A stretch of 32,958 nucleotides of DNA from Amphimedon queenslandica (GCF_000090795.2 NW_003546579.1:1-32958); one strand, 5' to 3'. Counted from the first letter of the stretch, positions 1-14,790 are shown. Program-made: numbers and translations. The notes: a model not told the origin generated them from the sequence alone.

Positions 1-482
1 ACACTATAGTTTTTACCTTTTGATCTACATATTTCCACAAGGTTAACGATATTGTTGTGCTGCAGCAACTGAAGTATCCGTATCTCTCTCAGAGCAGTCA
101 TGGGAAACTGAAATACAGCAATGATAAATTATTATTAATATAAAATTACAATCAATTTAACATGATATTATAATTAAAGTTAGATACTGTACTCACTCCT
201 TCTTTCTCGTTCTCCATACAAACTTTCTTTAGCGCAACAAGTCGACCCGTTTTTCTGTCTTTGGCCTTAAAAACCTCACTATATTATAACAATCAATAAT
301 AATTAAAATTTAATACATATATAATGATAATAATAAATGCCTAAATACCACCTTTATTATAAATTCTACAAGGTACTAATATTATCTTACCCAAAAGTCC
401 CTTGTCCTACTTTAGTCAGTTTCTCATATTTCCCGACTTCAGGACAGTAAGGCAGGTTTACAGTTCTCACAGGACCCGCCAT
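1..482 (-). CDS. CDK9: Cyclin-dependent kinase 9, N-terminal part (runs off the left edge)
   Basis: This is the catalytic subunit of P-TEFb, a nuclear kinase that phosphorylates the RNA polymerase II tail and elongation factors. Three exons are visible: 391-482, 197-278 and 17-107; bases 1-16 are intron. The protein starts MAGPVRTVNLPYCPEVGKYE and continues with the glycine loop (GQGTFGEVFKA), the ATP-binding lysine segment (VALKKV), the MENEKEGFP stretch and the PSTAIRE-like helix (TALREIRILQLLQHNNIVNL), ending at EICRSK. This order and wording are diagnostic of CDK9 rather than CDK12/13. Splice borders are GT-AG and phases match. The rest of the kinase domain lies outside the window. The start faces ARPC5 across 176 bp. 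Confidence 0.93.
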
Positions 483-658
483 TTTTATTAAGCTCCACCC
501 TAAACCACACCTAATTAAGTAGATCTATCCGGATGGAAACGAGAGTATACAAAATCTCCGCCCACAAAAAAGTATACTGAATAGGAAGCAGTTATACGGA
601 GTATTACTAGGTTTACATTTGGTGTGAGAGACTATTAGAGTTCAAGTTTTTGCCTAAA
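483..658. promoter_or_regulatory. Shared divergent promoter region of CDK9 and ARPC5
   Basis: This 176-bp gap separates two start codons that point away from each other, so both promoters must lie here or overlap the 5' UTRs. Visible elements are CACCC-like boxes (CCACCC, CCACACC near 495-511), an ETS-like CCGGAT near 529, a CCGCCCAC box near 558, and two AGTATAC motifs. I see no TATA box. The role of each box is inferred from sequence only. Confidence 0.6.
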
Positions 659-1677
659 ATGTCTAAAGTGACTCTTAGTACAGAGTTTAGGAAGGTAAGG
701 GAGGGAGAGAAGAAGTGAGTCCATCTCTTCTGTAGGTTGATGTTGATGAACTAGACGAGGAGAAGTACCAGGACGAACCAGAAGGCGGAGATGATTCAGA
801 CTCCATTGCCAGCAGGTAACCTTACTTGATATATTAACATTATTAACATTTATGATTACTTACATCTCTTATTTATTAATATTAACATTTTGAAAAGTAA
901 ATGCCTAATTCCTTTTATGGCATTAATAAGTGGGACATTTCAACTGATTATTGACTTCATTAACTTGTTGTTATTGTTATTGTTGTTGTTGTTGTTGTTA
1001 TTGTTATTGTTGTTATTTTAGGGAGGCCGAAGTTAAAAAGTTTATTTCCGGTGGTAAGAATTTTGAAGCTTTGAAGGCAGCTTTGGCCGACCCACCACTT
1101 CAGACTAAAGATGAAAAAGCAAAGGTAACTAATGAATTTACAATACACTGTAAAGCTGATAACTCTATAATTCTTGTGAGTTTTAATTTTATGACCATAA
1201 GTCATTTAATATGCGCATAATTCTTTGTATCAAAGCCTCCTATATTACCAGCTGTACTCTACGTATTAATTATTCTATTTAATGTCACACCTTTAGAAAC
1301 GTAACTTTGACATAGTCCTTGATGTCCTCACTCGTTTCAAGCAGTCGGACGTTGAGGAAGCTGTCAATAAGTTGAACTCGGACCAGGTTGACGTCCTTAT
1401 GAAGTACATATATAGAGGGTTTGCCGAACCAACCGAGAACTCTTGCGGGATATTACTAGTCTGGCATCAATTTGTATGTGGGTGTGGCCACTTAAAATGG
1501 GCGGAGCTTAGTAATAATTATGCATGTACTTGTAAAAGTTTTAAATTTTGTAGAAATTTTTGATGTGGTGGTTTTAAGTAGGTGTGGCTAGTTATTAATT
1601 AATTTTCATTACAGGCGGTTGCTTCGGGAGGCGTTGGCTCAATTGTCCGTGTATTAACTTCAAGACAAACCGTTTGA
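659..1677 (+). CDS. ARPC5: Actin-related protein 2/3 complex subunit 5 (p16-Arc)
   Basis: This is the smallest subunit of the Arp2/3 complex, which nucleates branched actin filaments in the cytoplasm. Five exons (659-694, 736-815, 1022-1124, 1297-1473, 1615-1677) give 152 residues, against about 151 in vertebrates. Landmarks are FRKVDVDELDEEKY near the N-terminus, an acidic segment, LNSDQVDVLMKYIYRGF, LLVWHQF and the C-terminal GGVGSIVRVLTSRQTV, all matching the family in order. The start gives MSKVTLSTEFRKVDV, the expected N-terminus. Intron 2 holds a TTG/TTA trinucleotide tract (about 964-1018) and intron 4 carries GGTGTGGC-type motifs. Confidence 0.95.
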
Positions 1678-1769
1678 GGATGGAAAGAGATAGAGAGATG
1701 AACGTCTTTTTAAAATGTTTAACTCTTCCTGTCTCCTAATTAGTACTGTTGTATGCTGTGTCTTTAGAT

Positions 1770-1800
<31 letters not shown>

Positions 1801-1962
1801 CGTGTAGCTGTTGTAATTTATTACTTAATTCTCTTCTTTTTCTGTTTTATTAGTTTTCAATTTTTTATTATGCAAAAAAGACATTTCTCAAAACGAACAC
1901 AAAAACATAAAAAAACCAAAAGCTAATGGACACACACTCTCCATATTTGGTCATTAAAAATA
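1678..1962. other. Tail-to-tail gap between ARPC5 and WDR13
   Basis: The two genes converge with 285 bp between stop codons, so both 3' UTRs and polyadenylation sites must lie here. It contains an (ATT)n run at about 1771-1800 and otherwise AT-rich sequence. I see no gene. Confidence 0.6.
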
Positions 1963-4364
1963 TCAAGAATCATTGCCACATCTCTTCCAAATAATAACAG
2001 TTCCCTATGAAGAGACGGTAATAATTATAATAATTATATTATTATTATTATCACCTGATTGTCACATGATGCTAGTAAGCTCTCATCGTAAGTCCAGGAT
2101 ACGTCAAGAACCGGACATGAGTGACCCTGAAGCCGATTGACCTGAGACCCAGTCTCTATGTCATACATGTAGACGTGTCCGTCCTCACCTCCGGACACAA
2201 CACACGCCCCCTGTCACGTGACATGGTATCAGGTAGCGTTAGTACTGGTTTACCTGAAGGAAACTCATTAGGGGACAGAAGGCGCTACGAATGGCTTCGT
2301 TAGAATGTGGCACGGCCATTTTCCTTTTTAAATATACCTCTCCATTACTTAATATCCTAAAAGGAGGAGGAAGTAGCAGCTATACTGTACTAGTGTATTA
2401 GTACCTGTATAGTCTGAGGGAGTTATCGGCACAGGATAATAACAAGGTTGGGTCTCGTGCTTCACGACTGGCCCAGGTACGACAGGAGACTGAAGTAATG
2501 GGGACACCTCCTTCTATCATCAGTCTAAATTAATAATTCCAATAATCGGCTTTTTAACTTGATTAATAATCACCTCTTTAATCTCTGGAGTCGGCCGGAC
2601 ACTGAGTCCATCAAAAATGAGAACATGGAGCCTTTACTGTCGCTAGCCCAAACCACGCCCCCTGAGGACTCCAGGGCTAGCGAGAGCACGGAACCAGCTG
2701 TCTTACTGTTACCACCTTTGACACCTTTACCTGTCGACACATTGTAGACCTTTAACTGCCCTTTACTGTTACCAGTCTGGAGAGAAGGAGAGAGAGAGAA
2801 AATTACCAAGAGTTATTACTCATAATAAAGTGATAATTACGATAAGGAAGTTTCCATTTTGTGAGTGGAAGCAGCAGCAGTTTGAGTGACAGCCACTGGT
2901 ATCGAATATGATCCGTAAACACTTCCCAGAGTTGGACTTCCAGAGTCTGTAGGTCCCGTCAGAGGAGGCGGAGACTATGAAATCGTTGCCAATCGACCAG
3001 TCAAAATCTAGCAAGAAAGATAAGTGTAACACTAAGATTTTCAAGATCAAAACCAAATATATCAAAATCTGAAAAATACCCAAGGCTATAGCCCATGGTT
3101 TTTTCCAAAAATGGCCAAAAAATGACCCCAAATTTTTTTGCATTTTTAAATACATATTGATGTCCTTATGCTGTGTAGAAAGTTTGAGCTGATTCCGACT
3201 TAAATTTTTCGAGTTACGGCAAATTTAAGAAATAGGCCAAAATCTGAAAAATACCCAAGGCTATAGCCCATGGTTTTTTCGGAAAAATGGCTAAAAAATG
3301 ATACCCAATTTTTATTACATTTTCTGATACATATTGACGTCCTTATGCTGTGTAGAAAGTTAGAGTTGATTCTGACTTAAATTTTTCGAGTTACGGCTAT
3401 TTTAAGAAATTTGCCAAAATCTGAAAAATACCCAAGGCTATAGCCCATGGTTTTTTCGGAAAAATGGCTAAAAAATGATACCCAATTTTTATTACATTTT
3501 CTGATACATATTGACGTCCTTATGCTGTGTAGAAAGTTAGAGTTGATTCTGACTTAAATTTTTCGAGTTACGGCTATTTTAAGAAATTTGCCAAAATCTG
3601 AAAAATACCCAAGGCTATAGCCCATGGTTTTTTCGGAAAAATGGCTAAAAAATGACACCCAATTTTTATTACATTTTCTGATACATATTGATGTCCTTAT
3701 GCTGTGTAGAAAGATTGAGGTGATTCCGACTTCAATTTCTCAAGTTACGGCCATTTTAAGAAATTTGCCAAAATCTGAAAAATACCCAAGGCTATAGCCC
3801 ATGCTTTTTTCGAAAAAATGGCTAAAAAATGACACCCAATTTTTATTACATTTTTTGATACATATTGATGTCCTAATGCTGTATAGAAAGTTTGAGGTAA
3901 TTCCGACTTCAATTTTTGAGTTATGATCACTTATAAAAGCATTTTTCATTAGTTAATTAATATACCATTAATTTCTTTCTCATGTCCTCTGAGAGTGCAG
4001 TGTAAAGATGGTGGCTCAGAGACAAGAGTAAACACGCTAAGAGTAGCGTCCCGACTGCCACAGGCCAACAAAGTACGATCATCGTTTGCAAATTTAATGA
4101 CAGTCACACCTCCTTTATGCTGATCAAAAATGTGCTGCATTCCACAGAAAGCATAATGTTCCTGTAACGTATTGTCTCCAGCCATAGCCCTGAGAAGAGA
4201 GAGATTATACAAATAATAAAGGATATCTTCAGGTGTTTCTGTTACCTGCTGGCTTGAGCCGCTCTGGTTGGTACGAGACCAGCTGAGTGGTACCTCATTG
4301 GAGAAGGAGTGAGGAAGGAGGTCTCTCCAGGTGCCTTAGGTAATGATGAATCAGCATTCTATAC

Positions 4365-4434
<70 letters not shown>

Positions 4435-4886
4435 TTAATATAAAATTACTTGTTTGTGATTCTTTTTGTTATTGTGAGATGACGATCTGAAAGAACAAAC
4501 AATAATAATAATAATTATAATTATAATTATTATTACTATTATAAAAGTACTTTTTCTCAATTGGTCCATATCTACTGCCTAATATCTGTGACCTCATCAC
4601 TAAATATGAACGTCTAATCGAAGGATCATCACGATTACGAGCCTTCTCCTGCAGCAATTGGTTACGTCTCCTTAAATACAACATTTCTGGCATGAACAAT
4701 ACAAAAAGCTAATTATGAAAAAGTGTTTTAACTGTTTTTCTCACTGTATTGGTTAGAAGGGAGCGGTCTTAATGGATTATATTGAGTATCTAGTCCAATT
4801 ATACGCTGTGTGACCGTCATTACTTCTATAATAATAGATGAATTAATAAAAATAATAAATAATTTCATACCTTTATTAGACGCCAT
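1963..4886 (-). CDS. WDR13: WD repeat-containing protein 13
   Basis: Twelve exons on the minus strand (4871-4886, 4745-4825, 4551-4686, 4450-4486, 4246-4358, 3966-4189, 2841-3007, 2574-2776, 2405-2524, 2254-2356, 2055-2210, 1963-2004) give 465 residues; human WDR13 has 485. Diagnostic stretches include LYLRRRNQLLQEKARN and GSRYGPIE (N-terminal), RAMAGDNTLQEHYAF, IKFANDDRTLLACGSRDATL, VSTGKGVKGGNSK, CRTWASREARDPTLL, AFCPLMSF and LQGHSCPVLDVSW. The last, tiny exon supplies the GTVIIWK strand of the final blade. WDR13 is a beta-propeller protein reported as nuclear; its molecular role is poorly defined. Its large sixth intron is filled by a 177-bp tandem repeat. Its first exon (16 nt) faces cytochrome c. 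Confidence 0.93.
3064..3935. repeat. 177-bp tandem repeat filling WDR13 intron 6 (about five copies)
   Basis: The landmark CTGAAAAATACCCAAGGCTA recurs at 3069, 3244, 3421, 3598 and 3775, so the period is 175-177 bp. Each unit also contains CCTTATGCTGTGTAGAAAG and a TTCCGACTT block. The middle units are nearly identical and the last is diverged and truncated. Related copies occur in introns of PI4KB, the second caspase-like gene and the GBP-like gene, so this is a dispersed family. Short open frames inside it are not genes. Confidence 0.9.
4362..4432. repeat. (AAT)n microsatellite in WDR13 intron 4
   Basis: About 70 bp of uninterrupted AAT/ATA trinucleotide repeat lies between WDR13 exons 4 and 5. 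Confidence 0.9.
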
Positions 4887-5061
4887 TTTGTTATACGCCC
4901 TCCAATAGGCGTGGTCAATAATCCCCGTATATTCTAGTAAAATTGAAATCACCAAAACTTTATAGGCGAAGGAATGAGAAACTTGAGATTTTTCAATCTC
5001 CGTATACTAACCTACAAACGTAGGAGTCAAAGGGTTAAAAATATTTAGCGGTATATAAATT

Positions 5062-5073
5062 TGCGCATGCGCA
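5062..5073. promoter_or_regulatory. Perfect NRF-1 palindrome (TGCGCATGCGCA)
   Basis: The 12-mer matches the NRF-1 consensus YGCGCAYGCGCR exactly and is a perfect palindrome. It sits just after a TATA-like box in the cytochrome c promoter. NRF-1 was first defined on mammalian cytochrome c promoters, so the placement is functionally apt. Actual binding is inferred. Confidence 0.75.
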
Positions 5074-5363
5074 GCTTTTTGCAGAGAACTTTAGACTCTG
5101 TGGTTACCAAGGAGAAAGGAGTGGTCACTGGATATCACTGCATTTCACTGAAAGCAGAGGAGAAAGAGAAGGCTTTACAGAGGAGATCAATCTTACAGCT
5201 ATTGGGAAAGGTAAGAACTGACAGACCAGATGCAAGTTAAAAGTCTCTCCCAGCCACTCAAATAAAACTGATAGCTAAAGTCGTACTGTGATATGTGTTA
5301 AATGACACTAAATAGTCTTTACCATAAATTAAACTATAAATTAGTGTACTAATCATGATAATA

Positions 5364-5457
5364 GTGTAGCCTCTTTATTAAGGACACCATTGAGCCTACA
5401 CTACCTGTCTTTAATACAGAGGTGTCCTCATTTCAGAGGTACTTTTGTATATACAAG
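5364..5457 (-). repeat. Single relic copy of the 61-bp-array element in the cytochrome c leader intron
   Basis: Read on the minus strand this segment closely follows 31260-31349: TACCTCTGAAATGAGGACAC, then a TTAAGGACA-like arm, an AATGGTGTCCTTAATAAAGA block and AGGCTACAC. It shows that the element amplified near the right end also exists as a single dispersed copy. Confidence 0.85.
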
Positions 5458-5635
5458 TTCACACAGAATCTTATTATAAAGGTGTCTTTTATTGTAGAGA
5501 GAATTCATTGTATGTAACTTATGTAATCTTACATGTAGCTGTCATTGTTGCATCATTCAGTATTGTAACATTACATCACTTTATGTTTATACATACTTTC
5601 TGTTTGCTGCTGGTATATCCTTTCCTTTTTGATAG

Positions 5636-6232
5636 ATGAGTATACCTCAAGGAGACCCTGCTAACGGAGCTAAGATATTCAAGCAGAGATGTGCCCAATG
5701 TCATACGACTGAAGCTGTAAGCTTGCTCCTCTTTTGTCCCTCTCCCCCCCCCCTCTCTCTCTCCCTCCCTCCCTCTCTCTCTGATTCACTCTCTCTCTCC
5801 CTTTCTCTCTCTCTTCCTTTCTCTCTCTGATTCACTCTCTCTCTCTTTTCTAGGGTGGTAAGCATAAAACTGGTCCTAACTTACACGGTTTGTTTGGTCG
5901 TAAAACCGGTCAAGCCCCAGGCTTCACTTATACTCAAGCGAACAAGAGCAAAGGTATCACACCTCATTAATATTCATTGTTAATTGATTGCCACGCCCAC
6001 CACCAGGAATAACATGGGGCGAGGACACTCTATTTGTATATCTTGAGGCACCCAAGAAGTACATACCAGGGACTAAGATGGTGTTTGCTGGACTTAAGAA
6101 GCCACAAGAGAGAGCAGGTACTTTGACATTAGAAGCAGCTGCTTTTTAATGATCATTTTATTTATTAATGACCCTCCCTCTCTCTCTCCCTCTCTAGATC
6201 TAATAGCTCACTTAAAGGAGGCAACCAAATAA
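5636..6232 (+). CDS. CYCS: Cytochrome c, somatic type
   Basis: This is the soluble haem protein of the mitochondrial intermembrane space that carries electrons from complex III to complex IV and can trigger apoptosome assembly. Coding exons 5636-5716, 5854-5953, 6007-6117 and 6198-6232 give 108 residues, normal for the family. The haem site CAQCH is at residues 19-23, the [20 protein letters not shown] block follows, and the axial methionine is M85 in YIPGTKM. The C-terminus is [14 protein letters not shown]. The start ATG sits directly after the leader-intron acceptor. Intron 1 is a CT-rich microsatellite (about 5737-5852). Convergent with PI4KB downstream. Confidence 0.97.
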
Positions 6233-6531
6233 TTGTACCAATTGATAGAGTGAATTGTATCGTATAATGAATGTACAACAACATATTGCTATTATTATTA
6301 TTATTATTTATTGAGGGAGACACTCTCTACATTACGCATACATACCTTCACTATCAGTATTATTATTATTAGTAAGAATTTAATGTGTTTAAGAGCTCCT
6401 ATATAATATTACCACCAAGTGGACATTATTATTATTATTTATTTATTTGTACAAAGTTACTTATTTTAGTAGATTGTTGTTGGAATTTGTTTATTTTAGC
6501 ATTGACTGACACTCATAATTAAATTAATAAC

Positions 6532-6565
<34 letters not shown>

Positions 6566-6667
6566 TCAATAGTGATTTGAAAATTTGGTCAGTTGAGATT
6601 CACTGAAAACACACAAGTACATCAATAATCATTAATATGAGGCTCCTCCCACAGAGCCACTCCTCTT
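6233..6667. other. Tail-to-tail gap between cytochrome c and PI4KB
   Basis: This AT-rich 435-bp stretch contains several ATT/AAT runs (about 6291-6310, 6429-6445, 6530-6563) and must hold both 3' UTRs. I see no coding signal. Confidence 0.6.
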
Positions 6668-10927
<4,260 letters not shown>

Positions 10928-11048
10928 CTTGTCTTTCTCCTCTCTTTCCAAGTCAAAAAGGTAAATTAGCTCACCCTACCATCCATTAGCCATAAACCAA
11001 GCCTACTAAAAGGCGTGGCCAATTAGATTGGTCACACCCACAATTAAA
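10928..11048. promoter_or_regulatory. Shared divergent promoter of PI4KB and CIAO1 with paired CCAAT boxes
   Basis: Only 121 bp separate the two start codons. A CCAAT box (11019-11023) and an ATTGG box (11027-11031) form the inverted pair CCAATTAGATTGG, giving one CCAAT per direction. CACCC/GC-like boxes flank it (GGCGTGGCC at 11012-11020, CACACCCAC near 11033). NF-Y use is inferred. Confidence 0.6.
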
Positions 11049-11388
11049 ATGGAGATTTCCAAGTTGGAAATTGTAGCAACTCTTGAAGGTAAATACTCTT
11101 TGTCACGTCACTCTCACGTGATCTAATTCCCACAGGGCATCAGGACAGGGTCTGGTGTGTTGCTTGGAATCCAACAGGAACGCTACTAGCATCAGCTTCT
11201 GGAGATAAAAATATATCCTCCACCCACACAATTAATTAATTATTAAAATTACTACAAAAATTAAAAAGATATTGCGTCCCATTCCTTGACTGTTGGATGT
11301 ACATTAGGATATGGGGAAAGGAGGGAGAGAGTTGGGTCTGTAAGACTGTATTGACTGACGGACATGATAAGACAATAAGATCAGGTTG

Positions 11389-11423
<35 letters not shown>

Positions 11424-11612
11424 TTTTTCAAACTTCAGTTGGTTGGTCACCATGTGGACACATGTTGGCAGCTGCTAGTTTTGACGGTACTGTTAGTATA
11501 TGGGACAAGAGACAAGGTGAATGATACTGTAATTAATACTGATACTTCTCTCTTTCTCTCTCTCTCCCTCCCCCTCTCTCCCTCCCCCCCCTCTCTCTCT
11601 CTCTCTCTCTCT

Positions 11613-11644
<32 letters not shown>

Positions 11645-12909
11645 CCCCCTCTCTCTCTCTCTCAGATTTTCAGTGTAAGAGTGTACTAGAAGGCCATGAG
11701 AATGAGGTTAAGTCTGTGGTATGGTCTCAGTCTGGTTCCTTCCTAGCAACTTGTGGCAGAGACAAGAGCGTGTGGGTATGGGAAGGTATGGGAATGGAAT
11801 ATTGAGGAACATGGGAATGGGAATAATGAGGACACACAGTCGTATTTATTTGTTTATTTATTGTTAGTTCTCAGTGATGGCGAAGAATTTGAATGTTCAG
11901 GTGTTCTGTTACACCACACTCAGGATGTGAAAACTGTTAGATGGCATCCACACGAAGACGTAAGCCATAATCACATGATCATCACATGACCATCACGTGA
12001 CCATACATTGATAGGTGCTAGTTTCTGCAAGCTATGACGATACTATTAGAGTTTATAAAGAAGAGGATGATGATTGGTGAGGGGTGTGGCTAGGGGTGTG
12101 GTTTATTTACTCGTACGTAGGAGCTGTACGTGTACAATGGAAGGACACACCTCCACAGTGTGGGGTGTTGCCTTTGATGAATCTGGAAATAGACTGGGTA
12201 TGTGTTTCATTTGGAACCATCTTTATTTATTTAATCTTTTTTTTCCTCCTTCTCCTCAGCTTCTTGCAGTGATGATAAAACCATTAAAATATGGCGGTCA
12301 TACAAACCTGGTAATAACGAAGGTAGGACCCTCTTTCTTGATGATACATGTACATGTACATTTCCTTATAAGGTATTCCTACTCCTGATGGGGAGACAGT
12401 ATGGAAGTGTTCATGTACTTTAGGAGGACATCACACAAGATCAATATACACTATTGACTGGTGAGGGAGGAAGGGAAAGAGGGGGAGGGAGGGAGAGGGA
12501 GGGAGAGAGAGAGGGAGGGGGAAGAATGTGTTATTATTAATCAGATTATACTTCTTTCTTTCTCTCTCTCTTTCAAGGTCAAAGTGTTCAGGGTTACTAG
12601 CAGCTGGTGGAGGAGATGACACCATTAGAATATATAGAGAAGCAAGTTTATTTATTTTATTTTTATTTATTTGTTATTGTTGTTGCTACTGTAGGATCCT
12701 GGTTCTGATCCAAATCAATCTAACTTCTCTTTATTATGGCAACAAGAAAAGGTTCACTGTATCAGATACATGTACACCATTATTGATGGTATATCCTCCT
12801 TAGGCTCATTCCACTGATGTTAATTGTATCTCATGGCATCCAAAGGATCCTCAGTTAATGGCGTCTTGCTCTGATGACAGAACTATAAAAATATGGAGGA
12901 TTATCATAC

Positions 12910-12914
<5 letters not shown>
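11049..12914 (+). CDS. CIAO1: Cytosolic iron-sulfur assembly component 1 (WD40 protein)
   Basis: CIAO1 is a seven-bladed beta-propeller of the cytosolic Fe-S targeting complex, which delivers clusters to cytosolic and nuclear apoproteins. Thirteen exons (11049-11088, 11136-11212, 11303-11384, 11439-11516, 11666-11785, 11868-11959, 12015-12076, 12121-12197, 12260-12322, 12373-12460, 12578-12641, 12695-12751, 12804-12914) give 336 residues; human has 339. Landmarks are [100 protein letters not shown] and [13 protein letters not shown]. Intron 2 has AT-AC borders of U12 type and intron 11 is GC-AG; a GT-only model would break the frame at both. Intron 3 has an atypical GTTGTC donor. Confidence 0.95.
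11213..11302 (+). other. U12-type AT-AC intron in CIAO1
   Basis: The intron begins ATATCCTCC, close to the U12 AT-AC donor ATATCCTTT, and ends GGATGTAC. The branch-site-like TTCCTTGAC (11282-11290) lies with its A 13 nt before the acceptor end, within the usual U12 window. Exon join GATAAAAAT / ATTAGGATATGG restores GDKNIRIWG, as expected for CIAO1. No GT-AG pair gives this frame. Confidence 0.88.
11546..11664. repeat. (CT)n/C-rich microsatellite in CIAO1 intron 4
   Basis: A polypyrimidine tract of CT dinucleotides broken by C-runs runs up to the exon 5 acceptor (CTCTCAG) and may act as its pyrimidine tract. Confidence 0.9.
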
Positions 12915-12943
<29 letters not shown>

Positions 12944-13109
12944 ATTAATTATAACATTCATGTATAATAAACTCAATTATTAATTACTACATGAGTATGG
13001 GTGTGGCTTAGCCTTAGGTAAGAATTCAGGAAGATTTGAAGCATAGCTGATCCATCTGGACAGAGTTTGAGCAAATTATAGAAAGATCTAGTTTGAGATA
13101 AACTGAAGT
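12915..13109. other. Gap between CIAO1 and the first caspase-like gene
   Basis: It starts with an (AAT)n run directly after the CIAO1 stop, then AT-rich sequence with one GGGTGTGGC motif (about 13000). The promoter of the caspase-like gene should lie here; I see no clear TATA or CCAAT box. Confidence 0.5.
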
Positions 13110-14636
13110 ATGTCCAATGCTAAAATAGGTGAGCTCGCCTCCGACAAGAGTGTGACAGAAAGAACCAAAGATGCTACAAACCTCACCAAATGAATACCAA
13201 TGTCTTTTTTCTTCCTATAGCAACAGTAGACCCATCAGACGAGTCCAAGGCCCTCGAAGAATTCAAGAAAAAAGTCCCGACTTTAGAAGGGAAGAATGGT
13301 CTCCTCATCTTACTGGGCATGACTAGTTCTCAAGGTGTCCCTGGAGCTGTTGTGGACATTAATAACATAGAAAAGGTTTTCAAGTCAGAAGAAGTGAATT
13401 TTGCTGTTTGGCGTATCGAGAACCCGACTAAAGAGCAGATCCCGGCTGTCATGAAAGTCGTCTCGTCTCAGTCTTACCCTGACACTATTGATAAGGTTTT
13501 TGTGTATTACTCCGGTCACGGGGGAAATCATAATGGCCAAAAGTTTATCATACCACATGCTGAAGTTGGGGAGGTTGGGGTCCGTTCGTACATCAAGGAA
13601 GATATAATCATGTTTTTTGAGCCGCCACCTGTGAGCAAGCTCGGTCCTAATGTGAAGCGAGTCTATCTATTTGACAGCTGCTTGTCTCCAGGTAAAGTGG
13701 TTGGCAGTACTGTTCCTAAAGTTGAAGACGCTTCTTTTGGTGATTTGAGACAGCCGCTGCTCATAGGACACTCTACATCAATGGAAGAAAAGGCTAAAGG
13801 AAAACCATCAGACGGAGGAGAATGGACAAACGCTCTATGCAAGTTTATCCGTGAGCTTCCATATCTTCCCTTCTCTTACATCTTGGACAAAACCTGGAAG
13901 GAAGTTGTGAAGAGCACGAGTGGTGGTCAGTATGTCCAGGGGCCACATTATTTGAATTATATGGGGCTCTTCTTTTTGAAAGGTATTGATATTTTTTTGC
14001 AGCTGCTATGAAATATATATATTTTTTATTAATTAGACGAATACAAAGCTCAGTTCTATGACAACCATACTGTAGAGGCAGTGAAAAGTAATTAAACTTT
14101 TAAAAATTTATTGTTAATTTCTTTATAAATGTACCAGGTGGTAAAGGAGGATCTCAACCTCCAAGTTCAGTAGGAGGAGGAGGAGGAGGAGGGGCTGAAC
14201 TTCCAGAGGCATATGGTGGTGGTAAGATTTATAGACACACTATTATCATTTATAACTTACTAATGCAACTGCATCTCTTCATTTTATTTTTATGTCTCTT
14301 TATACAGATATGCCCGACCTTGAGAAGATATACAACGTTACTCCAGATCAGGCTGATATGAAAGCTGCTCTTAAAGACCTTGGAGAGACGGATCGGGACA
14401 CCTGGAGGAGAAGGTTTGGAGGTCGACTGAAAGGACCTTCAGGGACTCAAATTAACTTCTGCACTAAACTGGAGTACCTCATTGAGAATATGTATACGTA
14501 TCGTCATCCTTTCTCTTGGGGTGTGGTTCTATATGCTCTGGATAACCCTGTCCCTATAACAGGGAAAGATAGAAAGATGATATCTACCTCAGTCAGAGAG
14601 TACATGGCCAAGAACTACGCCAAATACGCCAAATAA
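13110..14636 (+). CDS. Caspase-like protein A with an unrecognised C-terminal domain; catalytic dyad present
   Basis: Exons 13110-13128, 13221-13982, 14037-14087, 14138-14221 and 14308-14636 give 414 residues. Residues about 25-260 look like a C14 (caspase-type) fold: strand GLLILLG, strand VFVYYSGHGG with candidate catalytic H106, strand VYLFDSCLS with candidate C160, then EWTNALCKFI and HYLNYMGLFFLK, like late caspase segments. A glycine-rich linker (about 280-305) leads to a domain (306-414) with ALKDLG, DTWRRRFGGRL, CTKLEYLIENMY and SWGVVLYALD that recurs in the next gene. I do not recognise that domain; it looks helical. Similarity to caspases/paracaspases is by motif only, and there is no obvious N-terminal CARD or DED. 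Substrate is unknown. The first coding exon is only 19 nt, so the start is less certain. Confidence 0.8.
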
Positions 14637-14790
14637 TAACTGTATTGTGTGTCATTTTAACTACTAGACCGTTTCGTTATAGTAAAATTTATGATGTATG
14701 CAACCATTCACTACCAATGCTTGCATATGATCGAGTCCAGCCCCACCCTTTTGCGTGGGACTTAAAAGAATTCCAACCCTGAAATTCAAA

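Larger units (their letters stand above)
4887..5635. promoter_or_regulatory. WDR13/cytochrome c divergent promoter, cytochrome c 5' leader exon and leader intron
   Basis: WDR13 begins at 4886 (minus) and cytochrome c coding at 5636 (plus). A TATA-like TATATAAAT lies at 5052-5060 and an NRF-1 palindrome at 5062-5073. An AG-rich leader exon appears to end at 5210 (AAAG then GTAAGA), and the leader intron runs 5211-5635. A GGCGTGGTC box lies near 4909, close to the WDR13 start. The leader exon is inferred from the donor and acceptor; its 5' end is unknown. Confidence 0.6.

Noticed and set aside
2820..3155. Continuous minus-strand open frame extending WDR13 exon 7 upstream into MYLKMQKNLGSFFGH
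   Set aside because: The upstream half is the 177-bp repeat. A good acceptor (TTGCTAG) at 3008 joins exon 6 in the right phase and gives the conserved NDFDW sequence.
5067..5210. In-frame 48-codon N-terminal extension of cytochrome c starting at the ATG inside the NRF-1 palindrome (MRSFLQRTLDSVV...)
   Set aside because: The ATG is part of a TATA-proximal NRF-1 site and probably upstream of or at the transcription start. Cytochrome c normally lacks a presequence, and the start at 5636 gives the standard length. 48 open codons can occur by chance.
5615..5623. ATATCCTTT, an exact U12 donor string, in the cytochrome c leader intron
   Set aside because: It lies only about 12 nt before the acceptor at 5635, so it cannot be a 5' splice site; it is part of the pyrimidine tract.
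12791..12799. A second ATATCCTCC, identical to the U12 donor of CIAO1 intron 2
   Set aside because: It sits 2 nt before the terminal TAG of a normal intron acceptor, so it is coincidental.
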